A DNA stretch of 64,000 bases. It comes from Agapetus fuscipes (Eukaryota; Arthropoda; Insecta; Trichoptera; Glossosomatidae). Location: contig OX637363.1 of assembly GCA_951799405.1 (NCBI GenBank), forward strand, positions 6,448,001 to 6,512,000. Reading direction: 5' to 3'. Of the stretch, positions 21,121-30,766 are shown piece by piece (positions within the stretch are counted from its first letter, which is position 1; each line of letters starts with the position of its first letter). The position numbers and the translations under genes are program-made. The notes under the pieces are model-generated. The model was not told where the DNA came from. It worked only from the letters and a program-made list of their open reading frames with translations, and did no database searches.

Positions 21121-21367
21121 GGAAATGCATGCAATGTAATTTAATTATAAGGGAATTTTCAGTCGTTCGACATGTTTTTAAATTTAAGTTAATTAGACTT
21201 TGTGGAAAGGGAAAGCCGGCGAAAGAGTGACTTTATTAAAAAAGCGAGATTATCCAACGAAACGACGAGAATAATGTAAGAAAAAAAACCACGCAACGCT
21301 TCGCCAAATAACCAAAAAGTTTAATTATTATTATACATATTTTAAATGAATGAATTATACCTAAAAA

Positions 21368-21733
21368 AATTTAGATGGTATGCGGCTGAATACCCATTCG
21401 TTAAAAAATGATACTAGTATATGCGTCTACTTGCCTAGAGGGCTCTTGAGGTGTGATACACACAAAAACAGCGCTCACCAAATAAATCATTCTAATATTA
21501 TTATTATTATTACATACTGTAAAAAATGGTTCACTTTGCCAATGTCACCCCTGTTTCAGGGAATGTCCGCAAGAGTTGCAGGGCTTATGTTCATTTGAGG
21601 TTTGGATTTTATTTGTAAGTACACAATCAGCATTTGTAAGCGCGAACTACACGTGTTTGTTTGTGGGCATACATCTGAGAGCTTTGAATGAATATATCCT
21701 TGCAACTTAGATTATAGATTATAGATAGATAGA
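21368..21733 (+). repeat. RepA interrupted by a T1c tail
   Basis: Diverged 5' piece (21,368-21,411), then the main unit 21,512-21,733 ending in ATTATAGATTATAGATAG. Between them lies the last 75 bp of a T1c SINE. Confidence 0.65.
21436..21511 (+). mobile_element. T1c SINE tail only
   Basis: GGCTCTTGAGGTGTGATACA to AAATCATTCTAATATTATT. A 5'-truncated copy containing only the c-tail, which shows that this tail is where reverse transcription starts. Confidence 0.65.
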
Positions 21734-22011
21734 TTATAAGGCTGACTCTAAATTATTATATAGCTTTATTGGAATACAATTTCAAAATATAATCGATACA
21801 TTGAACAATAAAGCTCTTGAGGCACTCTGATACATTGCATTAACCACATGTCTGAGACATGATAGGGTTGAAAGGTCCATTAGGGTCTGGAACAAGGGTG
21901 TGTAGACCCTTACAAGACGTCTGAGGGCTTAAGCATACCCTTAAATATGATTAGAATAAAAATAAATCCAAACTTCGGGGAACATATTTATCAAACCATC
22001 CTGTAAAGATT

Positions 22012-22985
22012 GATTCTGTTACTGTTACTGTTACTGTATCCTGCCGCCGTTCCACTAGGGGTGGCCGGTACCTCCGCAGATGCGCCTCCACTTTTTTCTG
22101 TCCTTACAAACCACTTTCATTTCCTCAATATTCATCACCTTTTTCATACATACTCTTCTCTTATTTTCACTCTGCAGGTTCCATTCTTTCGCAATCTCAC
22201 CTATTTGGTCTAACCATTCTTTCCTCGGCCTTCCCCTTCCGCGCTTTCCTCTGACATTTCCTTTGAACACTTTCTTCGTTAGTCGTTCATCATCCATTCT
22301 TTCGAGATGTCCGAACCATCTCATCGTACTTTTTTGTACTTTCATTCTCATATTCTCTTTTATACCACACTCGTTCATCACCCAATCATTACGTTCTCTA
22401 TCATTCAGTGTTTTTCCAGCCATTGCTCTCAGGTAAGCCATTTCAACCGTACATACTTTACTCAGCTCACATTCATTAACTGTCCACGCCTCACTTCCAT
22501 ACATCAATGTCGGAACCAATATACCATTGTGGACCGCCAATCTCATATTCTTCGTAAGTTTCCTATTTCTTGCAATTCTTCCAATCGTTCCCATTACACT
22601 TCTTCCTCTACTAGCACGCTTTTCCAATTCTTTCGTCAATTTCCCATTCGACTCAAACTTGCTTCCCAGATAATCAAATTCTTTCACGACCTCCACTCTT
22701 GTTTCATTCAGTCTTATCTCAATTTCCTCGCATTCCTCAGTCCTGTCAAACACTAATACTTTCGTCTTACTGGCATTCACTTTTAAACCGTTCTTACTAA
22801 AAGCATCATTCATTTTGGTGAGTATCATCTGGAGCTCCTCCGCTGTATCAGCCAACACTACGGCATCGTCAGCATAGAGAAGAACTCCAACATTCGTCTC
22901 ACCCACTTTCACATTCAGTATTGGTATTTTTTTGTGCACGACAGGTTTCCTTCACACAGTCATTAATAGCCTTCCGGAAGGGCGG
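22012..22985 (-). mobile_element. RTE-b LINE with reverse-transcriptase end (best copy)
   Basis: The antisense frame 22,055-22,939 (294 codons) holds, in order, LLYADDAVVLADTAEELQ (RT catalytic YADD near residue 22), NASKTKVLVFDR, EFDYLGSKFESNGKLTKE, GILVPTLMYGSEAWTVNE, MRWFGHLERMDDERLTKK, RGRPRKEWLDQIGEIAKEW and the terminal CGGTGHP. The order fits the RTE clade from the YADD motif to the end. The 3' tail is (AGTAAC)n. Everything before the YADD box, including the endonuclease, is missing, and a stop lies just upstream. No ATG is needed, since the frame is a truncated polyprotein. Confidence 0.85.
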
Positions 22986-22989
22986 GAAG

Positions 22990-23645
22990 AATTGAAAAGC
23001 TTATTTGAGATTTGAGCTTAGTACGTATTCCACTGGGTTGTTGCCTTCCTGGAAGACTCCTAAAGAGGTGGAAAGATAGCTGGACTGGTGTCCCAGGAGT
23101 AGCTCACTATCTGCCAAAACAAAACAGACACAATCTAGTGAGGAGTGATGTGGCAGGAGCTGTAATTCTCTCCAGTGTTCCTCCTTTATTTCCTGATTCC
23201 CATTCCCTTCCGGATTCCTACCATAACGTATTTTTAACTGATTTGATATTCGTTAAAATATTTAACACATTTTTACACACGAATTCATCCATGTCTGTTT
23301 TTATCAAACGCGGATTTAATTCCCGCGCTGCAAATAAATTAGCATATTAAATATTCATCACTTGTTATAAAAGGGTTGCAAAGCTGTTGGAAAAAATCCC
23401 ACCGATCTGGCGGGGAATCCCTTTTACGGGGATTACTCCCTTAATTTTCCCGTAAGCTCGCTGTACCTGGCTCATAATTCATTAATTATTTAAAACAGCA
23501 AACCGAATTTCAACCCCATGCCAGCGCATTTGCGGGGGTGTTTTTAAAACCCGCTCAATTATCTGCAAAGCGGTTTAAGCTGCTAATAATTGAACCGTTT
23601 CAATGTTACGGACTGCAAAATAACATTCCTCGCACAAAGATATCC
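22990..23645. other. no gene; unique AT/GC-mixed block
   Basis: No family match. 23,460-23,610 has several TAATTA-like homeodomain core sites near a C/G-rich patch (CCCCATGCCAGCGCATTTGC). Function is only conjecture. Confidence 0.35.
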
Positions 23646-23852
23646 AATCTAATCTAAGTTGCAAAGATATGTAACATTAAAGATTCATATTATATGCATT
23701 TTCACATAAGACACGTACAAGTTCGCGCTTAAACATGCCGCATGTGGACCTAAAACATAAAAACCAAATCTCAAATGGGCATACACCCTGCAACTCTTGC
23801 CGACCTTCCCTGAAACAGGGATGACATTGGCAAAATGAAGCATTTTTTACAC
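23646..23852 (-). repeat. RepA, lacks 5' end
   Basis: Tail CTAATCTAAGTTGCAAAG to GAAGCATTTTTTACAC. Confidence 0.8.
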
Positions 23853-23856
23853 ATTT

Positions 23857-24768
23857 TTTAACATTAAAGATTCACTACATTAAAGATTACAGATTTACTA
23901 TCGATGGAGGCACAAGTGTCCAGGACAGTGAGCACAGCTTTCTTCTATATCCGCCAATTGAGCCTCATCTCAAAATGTTTGCCTGTGGATGCTGTCAAAA
24001 GCCTCGTAGCTGCTTTCGTCGTCTCCCGATTAGACTACCTACTGCAATATCATATATGCTGGACTACCGCAGAAATTATTTGATCGGCTGCAAATGGCTT
24101 TCAATGCTGCTGCCAGGGCAATTTTTCGACAGGGAAAGAGCTGTCATATTTCGCCACTGCTGAGAGAACTGCACTGGCTGAGGGTCCGAGAGAGGGTGGA
24201 ATTTAAGTTGTGTCTCACTGTACATAGGGCCCTGAACGGCACGGCACCCCCATGTCTCGCTGAGCTATGCTCTGTCGATGGGACTTCAAAAAGACCACTA
24301 CGCTCTGCCCTTACTGCTGTCAACAAGGTTATAGTGCCCAATAGAGCAAACACATCAAATTTTGCAGACAGAAGCTTTGCGGTGGCCGGGCCGGTTGCCT
24401 GGAACAATTTGCCCATCGGTGTTCGCGCGAACCAGCCTACCACCACCTTCAGAAAGGAACTGAAGACACTACTTTTCTCCAGAAGCCATGGCGCCCTTGA
24501 GATGGTCCTGGACCATTAAATGGCGCCACAGCAAAGAAATCATCCATCATCATCATCATCATCACATTATATGCATTCTCACAAGCAGACACTTACAAGT
24601 TCGCGCCTAAACATGCCGCATGTGGACCAACAACATAAAAACCAAATCTCAAATGGGCATACACCCTGCCACTCCTGCCGTTCTTCCCTGAAACAGGGGT
24701 GACATTGGAAAATTGAACCATTTTCTACAGCATGGGTGGTCAGCCTCATACCAACCTATAAGTCAAAG
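23857..24768 (-). repeat. RepA interrupted by a CR1-like LINE
   Basis: TAACATTAAAGATTCAC at 23,857-23,877 continues at 24,563 with CATTATATGCATTCTCAC through ATAAGTCAAAG. The tail itself is lost. Confidence 0.65.
23878..24562 (+). mobile_element. CR1-like LINE, C-terminal remnant
   Basis: Frames encode VAAFVVSRLDYLLQYHICW, then after a frameshift NAAARAIFRQGKSCHISPLL, RELHWLRVRERVEFKLCLTV, HRALNGTAPPCLAELC and DRSFAVAGPVAWNNLPIGVR, ending FRKELKTLLFSRSHGALE. This is the CR1/L2-group region after the RT domain. The tail is (CAT)n. A shift and a stop near 24,080 disable it. Confidence 0.8.
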
Positions 24769-24849
24769 TCCAGTATTTTCAACGTTAGCTTGTGTGACTG
24801 ATACAAAACTACCCACAAGATGGGCATAAGAGCTTCCTTTTCATTCAGT

Positions 24850-24973
24850 ATAAGGTGTTCGGACTCGTAAATGGAAGGTTGTGGGTTCGAATCCCGGCGG
24901 AGCACAAAAAATATCCCATTTATATTTTCAAATTTGCTCTTCGCCGGGTTGAAAACTTCATAAACCTTTACCA
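24850..24973 (+). mobile_element. T1 SINE head and half body
   Basis: From GTGTTCGGACTCGTAAATGG through box B to CCTTTACCA, where the inverted duplication starts. Confidence 0.75.
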
Positions 24974-25279
24974 AATAAATTAATAATCATAATATTATTT
25001 TTAATTAAATTTGGATGATTTGTTTGGTGAGCGCTTTTCTTGTGTGTATCACACCTCAAGGTTGCTGTCGAAAGCGTCAATTCTCAAGCAAGACCCAGTT
25101 GCTGTAATGCTGGATAGATAGTCTATCCAGATAGTCTATCCAGCATTACAGCAACTGGGTCTTGCTTGAGAATTGACGCTTTCGACAGCAACCTTGAGGT
25201 GTGATACACACAAGAAAAGCGCTCACCAAACAAATCATCCAAATTTAATTAAAAATAATATTATGATTATTAATTTATT
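24974..25279. repeat. perfect 143-bp snap-back of T1c sequence
   Basis: Left arm 24,974-25,116 and right arm 25,137-25,279 look identical in inverse orientation, with a 20-bp spacer. Each arm holds the second half of a T1c body, the c-tail and 38 bp of AT-rich flank. The right arm completes the SINE begun at 24,850, so the left arm is the extra inverted copy. Absence of divergence means it is recent, converted, or an assembly or read artefact. Confidence 0.8.
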
Positions 25280-25498
25280 CAAAGTATCAGGGCAACATAA
25301 GCGTGAGAATGTTTTGGTACATTGTTGCGTTAGTGTAGTTGCTCATACTAATACCTGCTAGTGACATGAGTAGGGTCGTGTTGCCTCCCTCCAACTTATG
25401 CTTGCCTGGTAGTTTTATTCCAGAAACTATTCATGCAACTATGTTACCTGAAATTATCATCCGTATTTCCCTCGGTTATTTCAGAAACTCCTTAAGGC

Positions 25499-26201
25499 GT
25501 GTTATAAAGCTAAACCTGCCATTTTTGTTTCTTACACTTTCTGGTATTAGCAATATAGTTACAGTGATGAAAAAAATCAAGCATGTTTATTGATTTTTTA
25601 TCTTAATTATAAAGCTTGAACAAAATATATAACTTAAATATTGCCACCACAAAAAATATTTAAAAAAACGCGTTTTTTTTAACATTTTTAGCTTTTTTTT
25701 CGTGTGTGCTGTATTTTGGAATTTTGTTTTTGCTTTTTAATTACAGAACTATAGATACATTGTTTAGGTTCCGTACTCAACATTTTTTTTATAATGTCAA
25801 TAGTTTTTGAGTAAATATGGAAAAACTGTGTTCTTTGATTTAATCAAAATTTAATTCATTTAGTAGTTTCAGTTTTTCCATATTTACTCAAAAACTATTG
25901 ACATTATAAAAAAAATGTCGAGTACGGAACCTAAACAATGTATCTATAGTTCTGTAATTAAAAAGCAAAAACAAAATTCCAAAATACAGCACACACGAAA
26001 AAAAAGCTAAAAATGTAAAAAAAACGCGTTTTATTAAGTATTTTTTTGTGGTGGCAATTCTTAAGTAATATATTTTGTTCAAGCTTTATAATTAAAAGAT
26101 AAAAAATCAATAAACATGCTTGATTTTTTTCATCACTGTAACTATATTGCTAATACCAGAAAGTGTAAGAAACAAAAATGGCAGATTTAGCTTTATAACA
26201 C
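25499..26201. mobile_element. 700-bp palindromic (fold-back) element
   Basis: Arms 25,499-25,827 and 25,871-26,201 (about 330 bp each) start GTGTTATAAAGCTAAA and differ by only a few bases, around a 43-bp spacer. The outer part shares TTTTGTTTCTTACACTTT ... CAGTGATGAA with the M1 MITEs. No coding capacity on either strand. Confidence 0.8.
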
Positions 26202-26203
26202 TA

Positions 26204-26744
26204 AGAGCCCGTTCCCACTTGTCGGGTGTCGGATTCGTATATTCATCGGAGGTTCCAGTTGCAGAACATTTCGGACAATATCGGTTTCCGACAAGTGTGA
26301 ATAGCTCCATGTACATAATGTTCTGACACTGGAACCTCCGATTAATATACAGATCCTACACCCGACAAGTGGGATTAGCTCCATACATAATGTTTTGCCA
26401 CTGAAACCTCCGATTAATATACAGATCCGACACCCGACAAGTGGGAATAGCTCCATACATAATGTTCTGCCACTGGAACCTCCGATTAATATACAGATCC
26501 TACACCCGACAAGTGGGAATAGCTCCATGCATAATGTTTTGCCACTGGAACCTCCGATTAATATACAGATCCGACACCCGACAAGTGGGAATAGCTCCAT
26601 ACATAATGTTTTGCCACTGGAACCTCCGATTAATACACAGATCCGACACCCGACAAGTGTGAATAGCTCCATACATAATGTTCTGCCACTGGAACCTCCG
26701 ATTAATATACGGATCCGACACCCGACAAGTGGGAACAGGCTCTA
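26204..26744. mobile_element. fold-back element of 72-bp tandem repeats
   Basis: Left end AGAGCCCGTTCCCACTTGTC is the inverse of the right end. Between lie six or seven head-to-tail 72-bp units (GAACCTCCGATTAATATACA ... CCGACACCCGACAAGTGG), each a copy of the inverted terminal sequence. Since 72 is divisible by 3, both strands show repetitive ORFs, which are artefacts. It abuts the preceding palindrome with only two bases between. Confidence 0.8.
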
Positions 26745-26754
26745 AGTCTATAAT

Positions 26755-27013
26755 CCTTAATCTTAATCGCAAAGGTATATCAACATTTAAAGCTCAAATC
26801 AAATGCATGCCACAAACAAACACGTGTAGTTCGCGCTTACAAATGCAGAGTGTGTGCTTACAAATAAAATCCAAACCTCATATTAACATAAACCCTGCAA
26901 CTTTTGCTGACCTTCACTAACACAGTGGTTACATTGGCAAAGTGATCATATTTTTAATGTTAATTAAATTTTAAAGGGTGGGCAGCCTCATCCCAACCTA
27001 TAAGTCAAGGAAT
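26755..27013 (-). repeat. RepA
   Basis: Tail TAATCCTTAATCTTAATCG to 5' end ATAAGTCAAGGAATAC. A small AT-rich insertion interrupts the TTTTTACAG region. Confidence 0.8.
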
Positions 27014-27118
27014 ACAAAACTTTGACGTCAAAGTTCGCTAAAGACCGCGCTGCGTTTTGGCGGGACTCAAATTCTCCGCATTCTATTTTTGAAAATTATC
27101 GATGATATTTTAATTTTT

Positions 27119-27348
27119 CAATTTATAATTTTTGGATGAAATTTTTCAAGCAAAACACTGTTTATTTTCACTATAGACTTTATTTAAAAGATCAAAATCT
27201 TTAAAACAAAATTATGATACCTGATGATGACCTTCTAGGTCGAAAACGTTCGTAATTTTGTTTTAAAGATTTTGATCTTTTAAATAAAGTCTATAGTGAA
27301 AATAAACAGTGTTTTGCTTGAAAAATTTCATCCAAAAATTATAAATTG
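27119..27348 (+). mobile_element. Penelope-like palindrome with hammerhead-like core (P4)
   Basis: 98-bp arms (27,119-27,216; 27,251-27,348) are almost perfect. The spacer reads CUGAUGA-U, stem GACCU/AGGUC, GAAAAC, then ACGUUCGU that can form a 2-bp stem III with a GUUC loop. It matches the hammerhead core CUGANGA...GAAA apart from one extra base before stem II. It could be a non-autonomous Penelope-like copy. Self-cleavage is untested. Confidence 0.55.
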
Positions 27349-27402
27349 AAACAAAATGAATTTTCACAGTGTTAATACACAAACAATACAAAATATTTTA
27401 AT

Positions 27403-27550
27403 TTTTCTTCTTCTTCTTCTTATACAGCCATCTCCATCCACTGATGGACATAGGCCTCCCCCATATCTCTCCATCCATCTCTGTCTTGCGCTATTTGAAT
27501 CCAGTCTCCAGCAAGCCTTCTTACATCATCCGACCATCTCGTGGGAGGTC
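27403..27550 (-). mobile_element. RTE-e LINE 3' end, (AAG)n tail
   Basis: Minus strand encodes RWSDDVRRLAGDWIQIAQDR, then DGWRDMGEAYVHQWMEMAV and stop, followed by an AAGAAG tail. This is a standard RTE C-terminus and a lineage different from RTE-a to -d. Confidence 0.75.
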
Positions 27551-27559
27551 AATAGATTT

Positions 27560-28096
27560 TTATTTTTACTACTTAAAAAATATATGGTTGTGATCCTCGA
27601 AATGCACTCTACACAACCATACTATTTTCAACTATTTTCCCTACCACTGCAATTACAAATACAACGGCGTCTGCTCTGATGAAATATCCTCACTTATACC
27701 CCCTCCTCTCGTCACAACAAGGGCAACTCGTAGAACGGCTCACATTCAACCATTTGCAGTCGATATCAAAACTATGAGAACTTGGTGTTTTCACAACTCA
27801 TTCCTCTGCCAAACTGCCCGCTTATGGAATGAGTTACCGGTATCTGTGTTTCCATCCCAATTTAACCTTGCCCTTTTCAAATCCAATATCAATCGCCATT
27901 TCCTCTCAGTGTCTCAAAACAAAGCAACGCCACACACCCCACAGCACTGCGCAGCTAACGGCCCTGCAACCGGACATGGACAACTGCCACATCACCAACA
28001 CCTCTGCGGCACTATAACAAGTGTCATAGACCCTTAGAGTCTCTCGAATCTAGGGAGTCTCCCGCATAGGCTTTCTTAAAAAAAAAAAAAAAATTA
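27560..28096 (+). mobile_element. Jockey/CR1-group LINE 3' end, donor of the T1b tail
   Basis: Frame 27,654-28,037 (128 codons with stop) contains TTRATRRTAHIQPFAV, SFLCQTARLWNELPVSVFPS and FNLALFKSNINRHFL, the C-terminal signature of Jockey/CR1-group reverse transcriptases. The final codons and stop lie in CTCTGCGGCACTATAACAAG ... GTCATAGACCCTTAG, followed by a short UTR and poly(A). That stretch is the T1b SINE tail. Antisense relatives sit at 44.2 and 51.7-52.3 kb. The copy is 5'-truncated. Confidence 0.8.
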
Positions 28097-28454
28097 CCCT
28101 TTTATTCTTAATACCTTATTTTCCAAGTCCAATTTTCTGTGTCTCCTGGAAACTTGTGCAAATCGGACTTATTGTATTCCAGGAATATCCCACTGATTTT
28201 CAACACACCTGATTCTTTACATGTTCTACTAATCGTACCTCCACACTACCTGTATTTGACAGTTTATATATTAAAAATCCAGAATGTTCCCTGTAGGCAT
28301 CTCTACCTGTATTCATTTCCAATCAAACCAGCTTTGATACATATCCGTTTTTTGCATTCCTTTCGACAATGAAAATCCGAGTGTATTTATCGATAGAAGG
28401 TGTAAATACTGCGAGGAGACGAATTTCATTAGTTTTTTTCTTCTCTTTAATTAC
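28097..28454. other. no feature recognised
   Basis: No family match. The short frames show no domain. Confidence 0.4.
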
Positions 28455-28670
28455 TAAAAATGGTTCACTTTGCCAATGTCACCCCTGTTTCAGGGAAGGT
28501 CGGCAAGAGTTGCAGGGCTTACGTTCATTTGAAATTGGGTTTTTATATTGTAGGTCCACATGCGTCATGCGTTAACGCGAAATTATACATGTCTGCTTGT
28601 GGGAATGCGTTTAATATGAATGTTAAATTATATATATCTTTGCAACTTAGATTTAGATTAGATTAAGATG
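28455..28670 (+). repeat. RepA, lacks 5' end
   Basis: AAAATGGTTCACTTTGCC to TTAGATTAGATTAAG. Confidence 0.85.
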
Positions 28671-28686
28671 TAGACTTAGAGTCTGT

Positions 28687-28934
28687 TGCACCAACCTCTA
28701 ATCAATATTTGGTTGACACATACAATTTGATTGCTTAGTTCTGGTAAGGACCTAGGTTAAATATTTCTCGGAAGTGGGTAATAATATGATGGAATTTGAA
28801 CAGGAAATATGATGTAGGTACATTGACATACATACGTATAATATGCAACCAAATGTTTTGATTTGAAAGGGAGAAATCACACTTAATTTTGATTTTGGTC
28901 TGATTGGAGTTTGATGCAACAGGCCCTAAATATA
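28687..28934. mobile_element. TIR MITE (GGGCCTGTTGCA type)
   Basis: Left GAGTCTGTTGCACCAACC pairs inversely with right TTGATGCAACAGGCCC. It is about 250 bp with no ORF. TTA borders both ends in the inverted sense. A Harbinger or mariner relative is possible, but the superfamily is not settled. Confidence 0.6.
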
Positions 28935-28937
28935 GTT

Positions 28938-29080
28938 AATATGAGGCTGACAATCCATATTGCGAATATCGATTCTCTTTGCCAATGTTACTCCTCTTTC
29001 TGGGAAGGACCGCAAGACTTGCAAGGTTGATGTCATTTGAGATTTTGGTATGAATTTTATGAGTGCACATGCAGCATAGG
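28938..29080 (+). repeat. RepA, 5' half, diverged
   Basis: AATATGAGGCTGACAATCC to GCACATGCAGCATAGG. Confidence 0.65.
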
Positions 29081-29112
29081 TTTTTTCCCGTTCCCGAGGC
29101 GGCAGAATCTAT

Positions 29113-29167
29113 TTCTTGCAAAGTCTGAGTAAACCTTGACGGTATTTTGGATTTGATACGAACACCC
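29113..29167 (-). mobile_element. T2 SINE fragment
   Basis: TCTGAGTAAACCTTGACGG...GATACGAACACC matches the T2 body in antisense. Confidence 0.5.
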
Positions 29168-29187
29168 ATATACTTGGTTCTGGCATA

Positions 29188-29475
29188 CTTGGGATAAGTT
29201 GCAAAGATATGTAACATTGGGGATTCATATTATATGCATTCTCACAAGCAGACACGTTCAAGTTCGCGCTTGCACATGCCGTATGAGAAACTACTACATA
29301 AAACTCCAAATCTCGAATGGACATACACCCTGCCACTCTTGTCGTTATTCCCTAAAAGAGCGGTGACATTGGCAAAGTGAACCATCTTTTTACAGCTAAC
29401 CCATAAGTCTGTTTGTGGAAATGCATTTAATATGAATCTCAAATGATATCTTTGCAACTTAGATTTAGATTTAGA
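29188..29475. repeat. two RepA pieces in opposite orientation
   Basis: Antisense unit 29,188-29,404, then a sense 3' end (29,405-29,475) beginning TCTGTTTGTGGAAATGC. The junction is at the same internal site as the nested copies at 16.0 and 58.6 kb. Confidence 0.7.
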
Positions 29476-29892
29476 CAGCTAAACAATTATCTTTAAATTT
29501 CTTTTAAAATTAATAAATAAATATTACCATTCCCATTATTTTTTGTTACAGATCCACTTTGATATACGCCCATCCAATGTATCGTATGTCTGGCGTCCTT
29601 GTTTAACGCCAGATGGCGCCGGCGCTTTTAATTCGCATTTTGGGAAATGGGTTTTTCACACGACACTTTCCAATTCCACATAACTCGCTATACGTCCGCG
29701 CGCACAACGTATCGGAAATAAAATGTATTCACTATAAGTCCACAGTCGTATAGTAGGCTTTGTGTAGTGCAGTATTTTTACGCCTTCAATATTCACTCCA
29801 CTCTTTCTGAAAGATTTGCAGAATCCTGGATTCATAGTTAAAGTCAACCTTTTTCTTATTTATTCTATTTTACAATCTCGGAAACGTTGTCA
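29476..29892. other. unique block with weak candidate exon
   Basis: A pyrimidine tract and acceptor (TTATTTTTTGTTACAG, 29,551) precede a 43-codon open frame (29,552-29,683) with a stop. No homology was recognised. It could be a terminal exon or chance. Confidence 0.25.
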
Positions 29893-30186
29893 AAGGATAT
29901 TCAGAGTCATAATAAAAGGAGAGCTTGTATGAAGAAGGTTATGACTCTGGATGAAGGGAAAGAAGTATGTAAGGACAGAAAGAAATGGCGGTTGATGTGT
30001 AATGTTGGTGGCCAGGACTAGGGTTTTTTTAATTTATAGTTTTGATGTCCATACATATTATTTGTTGATTTAAAAAATGTAATTTGTTGTGTATGTTCCT
30101 TGACTTGTAGGTTGGTATGCGGCTGACCACCCATGCTGTAGAAAATGGTTCACTTTGCCAATATCACCCCTGTTTCAGGGGAGGTA
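29893..30186 (+). mobile_element. RTE-d LINE end with partial RepA
   Basis: Begins at GGATATTCAGAGTCAT, with the hairpin, coding end EMKEVCKD-like with one damaged codon, UTR linker, then RepA from TTCCTTGACTTGTAGG (30,096). RepA is cut at 30,186 by the next SINE. Confidence 0.75.
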
Positions 30187-30545
30187 AAATTTTCATAAAC
30201 CTTTACCAAAGACCGGTCACCAAAGGTCCATCCAGCCTTACATCAGCTGGTTCTTGCTTGAGAATTGGCGCTTAGTAGCGACGACGACCAAGCTCTTAAA
30301 AAAGGTCGATAACTAAAAAAGAGAGCAAGAATTCGATCCCAAGATTTACTCAGCCCTCTCAAGAAATGAGAACCAGCCCCCTCCCTGGGAGCCAGGAAAC
30401 CCCATTTTCAACTGAAAGTGGTTAGTGTAAGGCCGGCCCCCTTACCCGTAAAAATAAATAGGTCCCGAATCGCCACATGCGACCCCATCGGGGAACACGC
30501 AGGCAAGAAGTTACACTATATGTCTAGCTTAGTTGCTTTTTTTTG
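30187..30545 (+). mobile_element. T1a dimeric SINE, 5'-truncated
   Basis: T1 second half (TTCATAAACCTTTACCAAAG), a damaged T2 head (box A lost), T2 body and tail. Confidence 0.75.
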
Positions 30546-30549
30546 CATT

Positions 30550-30766
30550 TCTGTACTGTACTGTAACTCTGTCGCCATTCCGCTAGGGGTGGCCAGAACC
30601 TCTGCAGAGTTGCCTCCATTTGTTTCCTATCCTGACATACCTCTTTCAATTAATTCATATCCATCACCTTTTTCATGCATTTTCTTCTTTTACGCTCACT
30701 TTGTACATCCCATTCTTTCACAGTCTCCTCAATCTGATCACTCCATACTTTTCTCGGTCATCCAAT
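30550..30766 (-). mobile_element. RTE-c LINE 3' fragment
   Basis: CTGTAACTCTGTCGCCATTC block then diverged antisense RTE coding sequence. Confidence 0.65.

Noticed and set aside
22080..22756. Long plus-strand frames of 118 and 149 codons
   Set aside because: They lie opposite the RTE-b coding strand and have antisense-like composition rich in S, F, H and T.
24974..25279. CRISPR-like or microRNA precursor reading of the hairpin
   Set aside because: The sequence is plainly SINE-derived and the genome eukaryotic. No array of spacers, and arms are far too long for a typical miRNA.
26193..26745. Repetitive ORFs of 70-159 codons on both strands
   Set aside because: The 72-bp tandem unit is a multiple of three, so any frame without a stop stays open. 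No protein domain is present.
29608..29630. CTCF-like site CAGATGGCGCC
   Set aside because: Only the core half matches and a single short site is weak evidence.
29552..29683. Possible terminal exon
   Set aside because: Only an acceptor and a 43-codon frame support it, with no homology recognised. Kept only as a note in the feature list.
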